From Serripes groenlandicus (Eukaryota; Mollusca; Bivalvia; Cardiida; Cardiidae): DNA of 64,000 nt. The stretch covers positions 39,115,248 through 39,179,247 of the forward strand of contig JASEVX010000007.1 of the NCBI GenBank assembly GCA_031761405.1, written 5' to 3'. The stretch's first letter is position 1; each line of letters starts with the position of its first letter. Below the pieces are notes generated by a model. That model saw only the letters and a program-made list of their open reading frames with translations, made no database searches and was not told where the DNA came from. Both the position numbers and the translations under genes were made by a program. Positions 19,096 to 31,440 of the stretch are shown piece by piece.

Positions 19096-22000
19096 TTTCC
19101 CACATACATACACTTTCTGACGCCTCTGCAGCAGACATAGTTTCCCACATACATACACTTTCTGACGTCTCTGCAGCAGACATAGTTTTCCACATACATA
19201 CACTTTCTGACGTCTCTGCAGCAGACATAGTTTCCCACATACATACACTTTCTGACGTCTCTGCAGCAGACATAGTTTCCGACATACATACACTTTCTGA
19301 CGTCTCTGCAGCAGACATAGTTTCCCACATACATACATTTTCTGACGTCTCTGCAGCAGACATAGTTTCCCACATACATACACTTTCTGACGTCTCTGCA
19401 GCAGACATAGTTTCCCACATACATACACTTTCTGACGTCTCTGCAGCAGCCATAGTTTCCCACATACATACACTTTCTGACGCATCTGCAGCAGACATAG
19501 TTTCCCACATACATACACTTTCTGACGCCTCTGCAGCAGACATAGTTTCCCACATACATACACTTTCTGACGCCTCTGCAGCAGACATAGTTTCCCACAT
19601 ACATACACTTTCTGACGTCTCTGCAGCAGACATAGTTTCCCACATACATACACTTTCTGACGTCTCTGCAGCAGACATAGTTTCCCACATACATACACTT
19701 TCTGACGTCTCTGCAGCAGACATAGTTTCCCACATACATACACTTTCTGACGTCTCTGCAGCAGACATAGTTTCCCACATACATACACTTTCTGACGTCT
19801 CTGCAGCAGACATAGTTTCCCACATACATACTCTTTCTGACGCCTCTGAAGCAGACATAGTTTCCGACATACATACAATTTCTGCCGTCTCTGCAGCAGA
19901 CATAGTTTCCCACATACATACACTTTCTGACGTCTCTGCAGCAGACATAGTTTCCGACATACATACACTTCCTGACGTCTCTGCAGCAGACATAGTTTCC
20001 GACATACATACACTTTCTGACGTTTCCCACATACATACACTTTCTGACGTCTCTGCAGCAGACATAGTTTCCGACATACATACTCTTTCTGACGTCTCTG
20101 TAGCAGACATAGTTTCTGACATACATACACTTTCTGACGTCTCTGCAGCAGACATAGTTTCCCACATACATACACTTTCTGACGTCTCTGCAGCAGACAT
20201 AGTTTCCCACATACATACACTTTCTGACGTCTCTGCAGCAGACATAGTTACCCACATACATACACTTTCTGACGTCTCTGCAGCAGACATAGTTTCCCAC
20301 ATACATACTCTTTCTGACGTCTCTGCAGCAGATATAGTTTCCGACATACATACACTTTCTGACGTCTCTGCAGCAGACATAGTTTCCGACATACATACAC
20401 TTTCTGACGTCTCTGCAGCAGACATAGTTTCCCACATACATACACTTTCTGACGCCTCTGAAGCAGACATAGTTTCCGACATACATACAATTTCTGACGT
20501 CTCTGCAGCAGACATAGTTTCCCACATACATACACTTTCTGACGTCTCTGCAGCAGACATAGTTTCCGACATACATACACTTTCTGACGTCTCTGCAGCA
20601 GACATAGTTTCCCACATACATACACTTTCTGACGTCTCTGCAGCAGACATAGTTTCCCACATACATACACTTTCTGACGTCTCTGCAGCAGACATAGTTA
20701 CCCACATACATACACTTTCTGACGTCTCTGCAGCAGACATAGTTTCCCACATACATACTCTTTCTGACGTCTCTGCAGCAGATATAGTTTCCGACATACA
20801 TACACTTTCTGACGTCTCTGCAGCAGACATAGTTTCCGACATACATACACTTTCTGACGTCTCTGCAGCAGACATAGTTTCCCACATACATACACTTTCT
20901 GACGCCTCTGAAGCAGACATAGTTTCCGACATACATACAATTTCTGACGTCTCTGCAGCAGACATAGTTTCCCACATACATACACTTTCTGACGTCTCTG
21001 CAGCAGACATAGTTTCCGACATACATACACTTTCTGACGTCTCTGCAGCAGACATAGTTTCCCACATACATACACTTTCTGACGTCTCTGCAGCAGACAT
21101 AGTTTCCCACATACATACACTTTCTGACGTCTCTGCAGCAGACATAGTTTCCGAGATACATACTCTTTCTGACGTCTCTGCAGCAGACATAGTTTCAGAC
21201 ATACATACACTTTCTGACGTCTCTGCAGCAGACATAGTTTCCCACATACATACTCTTTCTGACGTCTCTGCAGCAGACATAGTTTCCGACATACATACAC
21301 TTTCTGACGTCTCTGCAGCAGACATAGTTTCCCACATACATACACTTTCTGACGTCTCTGCAGCAGACATAGTTTCCGACATACATACACTTTCTGACGT
21401 CTCTGCAGCAGACATAGTTTCCCACATACATACTCTTTCTGACGTCTCTGCAGCAGACATAGTTTCCCACATACATACACTTTCTGACGTCTCTGCAGCA
21501 GACATAGTTTCCCACATACATACACTTTCTGACGTCTCTGCAGCAGACATAGTTTCCCACATACATACACTTTCTGACGTCTCTGCAGCAGACATAGTTT
21601 CCCACATACATACACTTTCTGACGCCTCTGAAGCAGACATAGTTTCCGACATACATACAATTTCTGACGTCTCTGCAGCAGACATAGTTTCCGACATACA
21701 TACACTTTCTGACGTCTCTGCAGCAGACATAGTTTCCGACATACATACACTTTCTGACGTCTCTGCAGCAGACATAGTTTCCGACATACATACACTTTCT
21801 GACGTCTCTGCAGCAGACATAGTTTCCCACATACATACACTTTCTGACGTCTCTGCAGCAGACATAGTTTCCGACATACATACTCTTTCTGACGTCTCTG
21901 CAGCAGACATAGTTTCCGACATACATACACTTTCTGACGTCTCTGCAGCAGACATAGTTTCCGACATACATACACTTTCTGACGTCTCTGCAGCAGACAT

Positions 22001-22968
22001 AGTTTCCGACATACATACACTTTCTGACGTCTCTGCAGCAGACATAGTTTCCCACATACATACACTTTCTGACGTCTCTGCAGCAGACATAGTTTCCCAC
22101 ATACATACTCTTTCTGACGTCTCTGCAGCAGACATAGTTTCCGACATACATACACTTTCTGACGTCTCTGCAGCAGCCATAGTTTCCGACATACATACAC
22201 TTTCTGACGTCTCTGCAGCAGCCATAGTTTCCGACATACATACACTTTCTGACGTCTCTGCAGCAGCCATAGTTTCCGACATACATACACTTTCTGACGT
22301 CTCTGCAGCAGCCATAGTTTCCGACATACATACACTTTCTGACGTCTCTGCAGCAGACATAGTTTCCGACATACATACACTTTCTGACGTCTCTGCAGCA
22401 GCCATAGTTTCCCACATACATACACTTTCTGACGTCTCTGCAGCAGACATAGTTTCCCACATACATACACTTTCTGACGTCTCTGCAGCAGACATAGTTT
22501 CCCACATACATACACTTTCTGACGTCTCTGCAGCAGACATAGTTTCCGACATACATACACTTTCTGACGTCTCTGCAGCAGACATAGTTTCCCACATACA
22601 TACACTTTCTGACGTCTCTGCAGCAGACATAGTTTCCCACATACATACTCTTTCTGACGTCTCTGCAGCAGACATAGTTTCCCACATACATACTCTTTCT
22701 GACGTCTCTGCAGCAGACATAGTTTCCCACATACATACACTTTCTGACGTCTCTGCAGCAGCCATAGTTTCCCACATACATACACTTTCTGACGTCTCTG
22801 CAGCAGACATAGTTTCCCACATACATACTCTTTCTGACGTCTCTGCAGCAGACATAGTTTCCCACATACATACTGTTTCTGACGTCTCTGCAGCAGACAT
22901 AGTTTCCCACATACATACACTTTCTGACGTCTCTGCAGCAGACATAGTTTCCCACATACATACACTTT
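19096..22968. repeat. 45-bp satellite array 1 (P-MITE end, ~86 units)
   Basis: The 45-bp unit is TTTCCCACATACATACACTT, TCTGACGTCTCTGCAGCAG, ACATAG. The first 40 bp match the outer end of P-MITE, including the CTGCAGCAG block. From 19096 to 22947 the length equals 85 full units plus one 27-bp unit (near 20022, missing 18 bp), followed by a 21-bp partial. Variants (CCCAC/CCGAC, ACACTT/ACTCTT, GCCTCT/GTCTCT, AGACAT/AGCCAT) are shuffled among copies, and a 10-unit block repeats at 450-bp spacing. A 28-bp stretch starting AATATTGCC flanks the array at 19074 and 22970. Long - strand ORFs in all three frames are a product of the 45-bp period. Confidence 0.97.
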
Positions 22969-22988
22969 AAATATTGCCATTTAATTAA

Positions 22989-23189
22989 CCCTTTCCCTCA
23001 TATAGACGCTTTCTGACGCCTCTGCAGCAGACGTTAAGAAGAAATTGCACAAAACGTGCAATTTCTCCTTTTGCCACGATGTTTTCCACTTTTTGTCATA
23101 GGTTATCCATTCAATTATGGAGATTTTCTATATTTTGACAAAACATGTTCATAGTCGTCTGCTGCAGAATTGTCGTATGAGGGAAAAGG
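22989..23189. mobile_element. P-MITE copy, internal deletion
   Basis: TTAA at 22985-22988 and 23190-23193. Left end CCCTTTCCCTCATATAGACG, CTGCAGCAGACG then directly the hairpin (AAATTGCAC / GTGCAATTT), missing the linker GGCTTTTTGAAAACATAG. The right end is intact except for an extra A. Confidence 0.8.
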
Positions 23190-23261
23190 TTAAGCTGAAA
23201 GGGTTAATAATGGAAACGGTTTGCGTTAACCCCTTAACCCTATTTGACTGAATTTCAACGA

Positions 23262-23335
23262 CATTAACTCTTTCCCTCATACGGCAATTATGCAGCAGAC
23301 GACTTTGGACGTATTTTGTCAAAACATAGAAAATA
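23262..23335. mobile_element. P-MITE left end
   Basis: TTAACTCTTTCCCTCATACG, ATGCAGCAGACGACTTTGG and TATTTTGTCAAAACATAG. Cut off at 23334 by the E element. Confidence 0.7.
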
Positions 23336-23517
23336 CAGTCAACCCTCTGCTAAAGACCACCTTTGGAATAGCAATCCCCTGTCTATAGCGACCATACTTT
23401 TGATTTCACAAAAACTGCTCATTGTCTGTATAAATAACCATGCACTTAAAGACCACCTGTGAACAAAGACCTGGTTGTCTACTTCCAATGGGTGGTCCTT
23501 TAACACAGTTTCGACTG
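23336..23517. mobile_element. E element (TA-flanked TIR element)
   Basis: Ends CAGTCAACCCTCTGCTAAAG and the inverse of TTTAACACAGTTTCGACTG are imperfect inverted repeats, each leading inward to AGACCACC. TA lies at 23334-23335 and 23518-23519. Relatives occur at 40562 and 40787 and, as degenerate pieces, at 28740-29560. The - strand ORF 23339-23554 is a shadow. Confidence 0.7.
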
Positions 23518-23639
23518 TACACAATTCGGAAATGCTGACTGAAGACGCGTACAAGCTGGATCAGGATGCACTCTTGGATCGTATATTATTTTGTCACAAC
23601 AGTTCTCAAGTTCATTTAAAGAGATATGGCCCCACGACA

Positions 23640-23700
23640 AGATGACGAACTGTGGAGATGCAGACCAGAGTGCACTGGGGTCGGTCCCAAAGTCCGAAAG
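23640..23700. repeat. dispersed repeat fragment
   Basis: GATGACGAACTGTGGAGATG, then CAGAGTGCACTGGGG and GGTCCCAAAGTCCG recur in similar order near 23900-23958 (ATGACGAACAGTAGAGATAC, GGCTGCACGTAGGACAGTCC). It flanks SINE-C on both sides, so SINE-C may lie inside a duplicated sequence. Confidence 0.5.
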
Positions 23701-23885
23701 ACAGTGTTGCAGTGGTAGAGCGAACGAACGGTCCCGGGTTCTAATCCCTTGATGAGCGGGTTCTTTCTTTGGTAATTTTCCACGCAAACGGAGGCGACTA
23801 CTGGTTATGTCTACAGGATGCAGACATCGAACTTGATTAAATATAAGCCTAATATATGTTTCGCAATTGATGTAAAATAAATAAG
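23700..23885 (+). mobile_element. SINE-C copy
   Basis: TTGCAGTGGTAGAGCGAACG, CCGGGTTCTAATCCC, TGATGAGCGGGTTCTTTC, TTCCACGCAAACGGAGGCG, GCAGACATCGAACTTGATTA, TTTCGCAATTGATGTAAA. Co-linear with 13428-13622; this copy keeps an extra GGCGACTACTGGTTATGTC segment. Confidence 0.8.
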
Positions 23886-24620
23886 ATTAAACGAACTAAT
23901 ATGACGAACAGTAGAGATACTGACTAGGCTGCACGTAGGACAGTCCCAAAGTCCGGAGAAGATAGGTTCTTCGTGTCAGGCGTGCACGAAAGTCTTAACG
24001 GAAAAGGGGAAAAGGTCAACATTAGCTGGTAAATAAAACAAGATGTCACATAAATGTTACAGAGAAGTGTTTTCACTTTGTCAACAGGATGATGTAAACG
24101 ACTAACCTCATCAACTTACAAATAAACTAGGTTGACCCTTTCCCAAGTACAGCAATTCTGCAGCAGACGACATTGAAAAAATGTAGGCAAACATACGTAA
24201 ACTGGTTAATAAAACAATATGTCATACAACATAAATGAGAGATATGTTTAATGTGTCAACACGATGATGTAAACAACTAACTTCATCAACTTACAGATAA
24301 ACTGGATTGACCCTTTCCCACATACAAATCTGCAATGCCGTCTGCTGCAGATTATTATGTTTACCTCATCAGCCTAGATTTCCCTTTCCCCACATAATGA
24401 TCTTCAGCAGGCGACATTGAAAACACGTGGACAAACATACGTTAATTTTCTAGAAACAAAATGATTATCCTTGTTAGCAACGGTTTCATTTGAAACAACG
24501 TGTTCAAATGCCGTCTGCTGCGGATGTGTGTCAAATAAAAAGGGCAATTTTATATGCAGGTTGGACAGGGTTGTTGCGAAAAAGTATGTAAGAATTGTAA
24601 ACTCTGGGAAATTGTAATTA
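23886..24620. mobile_element. cluster of P-MITE fragments
   Basis: At least three left ends (GACCCTTTCCCAAGTACAGC near 24134, GACCCTTTCCCACATACAAA near 24309, TTTCCCTTTCCCCACATAAT near 24380) and right-end motifs (GCCGTCTGCTGCAGATTAT near 24339, GCCGTCTGCTGCGGATGTG near 24511). The stretch GTAAACAACTAACTTCATC repeats near 24270 the sequence near 24094, indicating a ~177-bp direct duplication. Confidence 0.6.
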
Positions 24621-24628
24621 TCTTTTAA

Positions 24629-24850
24629 CCCTTTCCCTCATATAGACGCTTTCTGACGCCTCTGCAGCAGACGGCTTTTTGAAAACATAGTGACAAAAGA
24701 AGAAATTGCACAAAACGTGCAATTTCTCCTTTTGCCACAATGTTTTCCACTTTTTGTCATAGGTTATCCATTCAATTGTGGAGATTTTCTATGTTTTGAC
24801 AAAATACGTTCAAAGTCGTCTGCTGCAAAATTGTCGTATGAGGGAAAGGG
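24629..24850. mobile_element. P-MITE, complete
   Basis: TTAA at 24625-24628 and 24851-24854; near-perfect inverted ends; hairpin AAATTGCAC / GTGCAATTT near 24711-24729. Nearly identical to the copies at 1524, 55461 and 63163, so likely recently active. Confidence 0.88.
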
Positions 24851-24854
24851 TTAA

Positions 24855-24972
24855 ATGCACAGAGTGGTTTGAAAACATTGAAGTAAAATGAGAAATCATC
24901 ATCTCTTAGTAGCTCATCATATTTCTTCTGTTCCCTTAGTTTTTAAAAAATCGTCTGTATCAGGGAACTAGA
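24855..24972. mobile_element. P-MITE fragment at the array edge
   Basis: TTTGAAAACATTGAAGTAAA, ATGAGAAATCATCATCTC and AAAAAATCGTCTGTATCAGG resemble the right half of P-MITE. The array begins directly after. Confidence 0.55.
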
Positions 24973-27900
24973 TTTCCTACATACATACTCTTTCTGACGT
25001 CTCTGCAGCAGACATAGTTTCCCACATACATACTCTTTCTGACGTCTCTGCAGCAGACATAGTTTCCGACATACATACACTTTCTGACGCCTCTGCAGCA
25101 GACATAGTTTCCCACATACATACACTTTCTGACGTCTCTGCAGCAGACATAGTTTCCCACATACATACACTTTCTGACGTCTCTGCAGCAGACATAGTTT
25201 CCCACATACATACACTTTCTGACGTCTCTGCAGCAGACATAGTTTCCGACATACATACACTTTCTGACGTCTCTGCAGCAGACATAGTTTCCGACATACA
25301 TACTCTTTCTGACGTCTCTGCAGCAGACATAGTTTCCGACATACATACACTTTCTGACGTCTCTGCAGCAGACATAGTTTCCGACATACATACACTTTCT
25401 GACGTCTCTGCAGCAGACATAGTTTCCGACATACATACACTTTCTGACGTCTCTGCAGCAGACATAGTTCCCCACATACATACACTTTCTGACGTCTCTG
25501 CAGCAGACATAGTTTCCGACATACATACACTTTCTGAAGTCTCTGCAGCAGACATAGTTTCCGACATACATACACTTTCTGACGTCTCTGCAGCAGACAT
25601 AGTTCCCCACATACATACACTTTCTGACGTCTCTGCAGCAGACATAGTTCCCCACATACATACACTTTCTGACGTCTCTGCAGCAGACATAGTTTCCGAC
25701 ATACATACACTTTCTGACGTCTCTGCAGCAGACATAGTTTCCCACATACATACACTTTATGACGTCTCTGCAGCAGACATAGTTCCCCACATACATACAC
25801 TTTCTGACGTCTCTGCAGCAGACATAGTTTCCGACATACATACACTTTCTGAAGTCTCTGCAGCAGACATAGTTTCCGACATACATACATACACTTTCTG
25901 ACGTCTCTGCAGCAGACATAGTTTCCGACATACATACACTTTCTGACGTCTCTGCAGCAGACATAGTTTCCGACATACATACATACATACATACACTTTC
26001 TGACGTCTCTGCAGCAGACATAGTTTCCCACATACATACACTTTCTGACGCCTCTGCAGCAGACATAGTTTCCGACATACATACACTTTCTGACGTCTCT
26101 GCAGCAGACATAGTTTCCGACATACATACACTTTCTGACGCCTCTGCAGCAGACATAGTTTCCCACATACATACACTTTCTGACGTCTCTGCAGCAGACA
26201 TAGTTTCCCACATACATACACTTTCTGACGTCTCTACAGCAGACATAGTTTCCCACATACATACACTTTCTGACGCCTCTGCAGCAGACATAGTTTCCCA
26301 CATACATACACTTTCTGACGTCTCTGCAGCAGACATAGTTTCCCACATACATACACTTTCTGACGCCTCTGCAGCAGACATAGTTTCCCACATACATACA
26401 CTTTCTGACGTCTCTGCAGCAGACATAGTTTCCCACATACATACACTTTCTGACGTCTCTGCAGCAGACATAGTTTCCCACATACATACACTTTCTGACG
26501 TCTCTGCAGCAGACATAGTTTCCCACATACATACACTTTCTGACGTCTCTGCAGCAGACATAGTTTCCCACATACATACACTTTCTGACGTCTCTGCAGC
26601 AGACATAGTTTCACACATACATACACTTTCTGACGTCTCTGCAGCAGACATAGTTTCACACATACATACACTTTCTGACGTCTCTGCAGCAGACATAGTT
26701 TCCCACATACATACACTTTCTGACGTCTCTGCAGCAGACATAGTTTCCCACATACATACACTTTCTGACGTCTCTGCAGCAGACATAGTTTCACACATAC
26801 ATACACTTTCTGACGTCTCTGCAGCAGACATAGTTTCACACATACATACACTTTCTGACGTCTCTGCAGCAGACATAGTTTCACACATACATACACTTTC
26901 TGACGTCTCTGCAGCAGACATAGTTTCCCACATACATACACTTTCTGACGTCTCTGCAGCAGACATAGTTTCCGACATACATACACTTTCTGACGTCTCT
27001 GCAGCAGACATAGTTTCCCACATACATACACTTTCTGACGTCTCTGCAGCAGACATAGTTTCCGACATACATACACTTTCTTTAGTCTCTGCAGCAGACA
27101 TAGTTTCCGACATACATACACTTTCTGACGTCTCTGCAGCAGACATAGTTTCCCACATACATACACTTTCTGAAGTCTCTGCAGCAGACATAGTTTCCGA
27201 CATACTTACACTTTCTGACGTCTCTGCAGCAGACATAGTTTCCGACATACATACACTTTCTGACGTCTCTGCAGCAGACATAGTTTCCGACATACATACA
27301 CTTTCTGACGCCTCTGCAGCAGACATAGTTTCCGACATACATACACTTTCTGACGTCTCTGCAGCAGACATAGTTTCCGACATACATACATACACTTTCT
27401 GACGTCTCTGCAGCAGACATAGTTTCCCACATACATACACTTTCTGACGTCTCTGCAGCAGGCATAGTTTCCGACATACATACTCTTTCTGACGTCTCTG
27501 CAGCAGACATAGTTTCCGACATACATACACTTTCTGACGTCTCTGCAGCAGACATAGTTTCCCACATACATACACTTTCTGACGTCTCTGCAGCAGACAT
27601 AGTTTCCCACATACATACACTTTCTGACGTCTCTGCAGCAGACATAGTTTCCCACATACATACACTTTCTGACGTCTCTGCAGCAGACATAGTTTCCGAC
27701 ATACATACACTTTTTGACGTCTCTGCAGCAGACATAGTTTCCCACATACATACACTTTCTGACGCCTCTGCAGCAGACATAGTTTCCGACATACATACAC
27801 TTTCTGACGTCTCTGCAGCAGACATAGTTTCCCATGTACATACACTTTCTGACGTCTCTGCAGCAGACATAGTTTCCGACATACATACTCTTTCTGACGT

Positions 27901-28585
27901 CTCTGCAGCAGACATAGTTTCCCACATACATACACTTTCTGACGTCTCTGCAGCAGACATAGTTTCCGACATACATACACTTTCTGACGTCTCTGCAGCA
28001 GACATAGTTCCCCACATACATACACTTTCTGACGTCTCTACAGCAGACATAGTTTCCGACATACATACACTTTCTGACGTCTCTGCAGCAGACATAGTTT
28101 CCCACATACATACACTTTCTGACGCCTCTGCAGCAGACATAGTTTCCGACATACATACACTTTCTGACGTCTCTGCAGCAGACATAGTTTCCCACATACA
28201 TACACTTTCTGACGCCTCTGCAGCAGACATAGTTTCCCACATACATACACTTTCTGACGTCTCTGCAGCAGACATAGTTTCCCACATACATACACTTTCT
28301 GACGTCTCTGCAGCAGACATAGTTTCCCACATACATACACTTTCTGACGCCTCTGCAGTAGACATAGTTTCCCACATACATACACTTTCTGACGTCTCTG
28401 CAGCAGACATAGTTTCCCACATACATACACTTTCTGACGCCTCTGCAGCAGACATAGTTTCCCACATACATACACTTTCTGACGTCTCTGCAGCAGACAT
28501 AGTTTCCGACATACATACACTTTCTGACGCCTCTGCAGCAGACATAGTTTCCGACATACATACACTTTCTTACGCATCTGCAGCA
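24973..28585. repeat. 45-bp satellite array 2 (P-MITE end, ~80 units)
   Basis: Same unit and orientation as array 1. Length equals 79 full units plus a 38-bp partial once three CATA expansions are subtracted: +4 bp near 25886, +12 bp near 25980 and +4 bp near 27388, each extending the ACATACATAC run. These expansions shift reading frame, which is why the - strand ORFs switch between three 15-residue repeats. The last unit mutates (CTTACGCATCTGCAGCAACG) and continues straight into P-MITE interior sequence at 28586. Confidence 0.97.
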
Positions 28586-28660
28586 ACGCCTTTTGAGACA
28601 TAGCGACAAAAGAAGATGTTGCTTATAACGAGCTATTTCTCCTTTGGCCACAATGTTTAC
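28586..28660. mobile_element. P-MITE interior adjoining array 2
   Basis: CGCCTTTTGAGACATAGCGA, AAGAAGATGTTGCTTATAAC and TTTCTCCTTTGGCCACAATG are co-linear with the interior of a P-MITE after its CTGCAGCAGAC block. So the array occupies the position of that element's left end. Confidence 0.8.
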
Positions 28661-28739
28661 AATTATATATAATAGTTATACTTCACATTACAGAGCTATG
28701 CACAGTTTTGCCTTGAATTCTCCTGGAAACAAATTATAT

Positions 28740-29560
28740 CTTTAGATAGATCGTCGCAAATGAGACGCTTTATATTTTAATAAAAACTATGACATTACAA
28801 TGGTAGGTGGTCGCTATAGATAAATAGTATATATTTAGATAAACTTTGGCATTTGACATAATCTATGACATTGAAGTGGTAGATGGTCGCTGTAGAAACA
28901 ACATATTAAACAATACATATACAATTCAAAAGTGAGTTTAAAAAAGAACATTATACACTGTTAAACCTGCAGACATATGAACTGTTTGGTAGATAAATTA
29001 CCTTAGGAGTAATCACTATTTACCCCGGTAAATGAGCTACCTCGATATGCATTAGGGAAGATCGTGTTTCAGTTCAGGGTTGGACGAACTGTGTAAAAAT
29101 AGACATTGCATAATGAGTGCGATGTCTCATTTGACACACTATTTCAAACGTTTTTTATAATTGTAAATAACTCATTTCATGTGACATTATGAGTTACTAT
29201 TATGTATATTGTTTTGTCGTGACTTATAGGACCGATGGGCCGGGTGTGGTAACGTTTGTATAAAATGTGTTATTCATGTATGTAAATTCACACAGGTCAC
29301 CTTAATAAACAATTTTCTTATCTTTTCTTATCTTATCTTATTTCCTAAGATAATCTATGGAATTGAAATGGTAGATGGTCGATATAGAGACACATTATGT
29401 CTGAAGACAAACTATGTCATTAAACTGACAGATGGTCTCTATAGAAATAAATGATCTCTTGAGACAACAAATGACATTAAAACGGGAGGTGGTCGCTACA
29501 GAGAAAAATTATCTCTTTCGATAATCTATGGCATTTGAATGGTAGGTGGTCGCTTTTAAC
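28740..29560. repeat. degenerate tandem repeat with GGTGGTCGCTATAGA motif
   Basis: TGGTAGGTGGTCGCTATAGA near 28800, TGGTAGATGGTCGCTGTAG near 28878, TGGTAGATGGTCGATATAG near 29370, GGGAGGTGGTCGCTACAGA near 29482 and TGGTAGGTGGTCGCTTTTAA near 29539 recur with intervening ATCTATGGCATT-type sequence. They resemble the inner arm of the E element. The unit is roughly 60-80 bp but too diverged to fix. Confidence 0.5.
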
Positions 29561-29950
29561 GTTTCGTAATCGAGATGTCTCTCTTAGCAAACGATATATC
29601 GCTCTAATTGGATAGATATCTCTGTTATTGAGACTATATCTCTCTATCTTTAAGATATATCTAAATATAGAGGGATAGCACAATATTTTGTTGAAATATA
29701 TCTCTTAGATGGAAAGATATTTCAATAAGTAAGAAATATAAATTAGGGAGATTTTTCTCTTAAGATATATATAGATATGTCTCTTACTATGGAGAGGTAT
29801 CAATAGTTTAAAGAGATATCAATAGTTTAAAGTGTATCAATAGTTTAAAGAGATATCAATAGTTTAAAGAGATATCTCTCAACTAAAAAAAGATATATCC
29901 CTAAGTTAAAGATATATTAGAACACATATTTATATATATATATATAGTAT
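29560..29950. repeat. AT-rich GAGATATC repeat tract
   Basis: Many copies of AGAGATAT / ATATCTCT on both strands, including a tandem run of ATCAATAGTTTAAAGAGAT (about 29808-29880) and a TATATATATA run near 29931-29945. Strong hairpin potential. Confidence 0.8.
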
Positions 29951-30879
29951 CTGAGTTTTCAAAACATTATGCGGAAAATAGCAGACATTTCATACTTCTA
30001 AAAAATGTTCTGAATAAAATTGTTGCACTCCGTTTTAGAATTTCTAGCAAGATTATCATAGCTGTTCTCAAGTAACATGTTTTTGACAACATGGTTTATA
30101 AAATTGACAAGACTCTTTCCCACGTAAAACAAATCTACAGCAGACGACTTTGAAAACATATTAAAAACCTCTATAAATGAAAGTTTAATTATTAAAGACA
30201 GTTAAAATCAATTTGGCAAAAGGAGAAATTCACTGTGAGGAGCAAACAAAATCACGTGACCATAAAACGTATGTTTTTGATGCTTTCTTTATTAACTTGA
30301 ATCGAATTAAAACAAGACCTAGCCCACGGTACGCCGCATGATTTCCGATTTCATGTGGTATACTGTCTGTCATTCTTGGTGTCGTAGTTTTTGAGAACAT
30401 TCAAAAACAAATTTTGAATCGGCGATGCAGACGATCACACATTTTGAATATCTTGCAAAAACAATGATAAAACGGCTAATTTCACCTGGTTCTTTACGAA
30501 AAACACATATTAAAGCAAATATATACCATTTAGAGTACCTTTGCAAGGCCTATTGACGTTTTTGAAGGCAATATTAAAATAACTAATTATGCGAACGACC
30601 ACACTCTATAACATTAGGCGAACGACCACACTTTTTTAATTAAATTTGAAGGGGGTGCGAGTATTTTGGCGACGACAACATGGAGCAGCACAATCCGGTA
30701 TATATGAGCTATTCATGCTAAGAAAAGCCGGTCACACATGAATATACAAAGGTTTGTTTCAAATTACACTGATTATTTGCTCTTAGAAAGCACTACTGGG
30801 CAAAAAATAGTATTTGTAATAATGATCATACATGCGTAAAGAAACCTAAAATTATTATGTTCCAATTCTTGTACGAAAA

Positions 30880-31440
30880 CTCTGAGCCAATGATGTACGG
30901 AGTCTGTACCAATTCTGGGCAGAATGCATACAGAATTGTCGTTTTCTGTACAGAAAAAACACAGACACAGAATCTGATATCAATTCTGTACAGACTTCTT
31001 GTTTTTTTCTGTACAGAATCTTACTGAACCAGATTTTTGTCTGTACAGATTATTGTATCAGAAAGATCTTTCGCACTTAGAAAAAAAGCGAAACAGAGAA
31101 AATGGACTTAGAAAAAAAAGAATCAGAAAAATAGACTAAGACAAAAAATGAACCAGAATAATTGGACTTAGGTTTTCTGCTGCACATGTCTCTTTAAGTG
31201 GGAAACGGAACATTACTACACATTTTTAGTAATTCTTCCCATACAGATTAATTTCTGCCTAGATTTCTTTCTGTCCAGAATTTGTTCTGCCTAATTTAAA
31301 AATTTCAAGAAATTCTGCACAGATTTTGCTTTTTGTCTCCATATGAAAAATCTATTTATAGAATTCTGGTTTAACTATGTCTCAATGAACCAGATTTTTT
31401 CTGTACAGTCGGCCCAGATTTTCTGTAATTTAGTCTGTAA
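30880..31440. repeat. TTCTGTACAGA-rich region inside the long-TIR element
   Basis: TTCTGTACAGA and close variants recur many times in this stretch (for example near 30953, 30990, 31006, 31036, 31402). The motif is itself palindromic. A second repeat, GAAAAATGGACTTAGAAAAA, recurs near 31075-31170. It may be a subterminal or regulatory array; no coding seen. Confidence 0.7.

Noticed and set aside
19096..28585. CRISPR-like array
   Set aside because: Units are contiguous with no unique spacers, the repeat derives from a MITE end, and the genome is eukaryotic.
19042..28651. Long - strand repeat proteins (up to 1290 residues)
   Set aside because: The period is 45 bp, all three frames are open at once, and frame shifts caused by CATA expansions are tolerated. 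No single frame is favoured, so these are not coding.
30231..30280. Full RSS (heptamer-spacer-nonamer) at the CACTGTG ends
   Set aside because: No A-rich nonamer is found at 12 or 23 bp from either heptamer. Only the heptamer-like end is supported.
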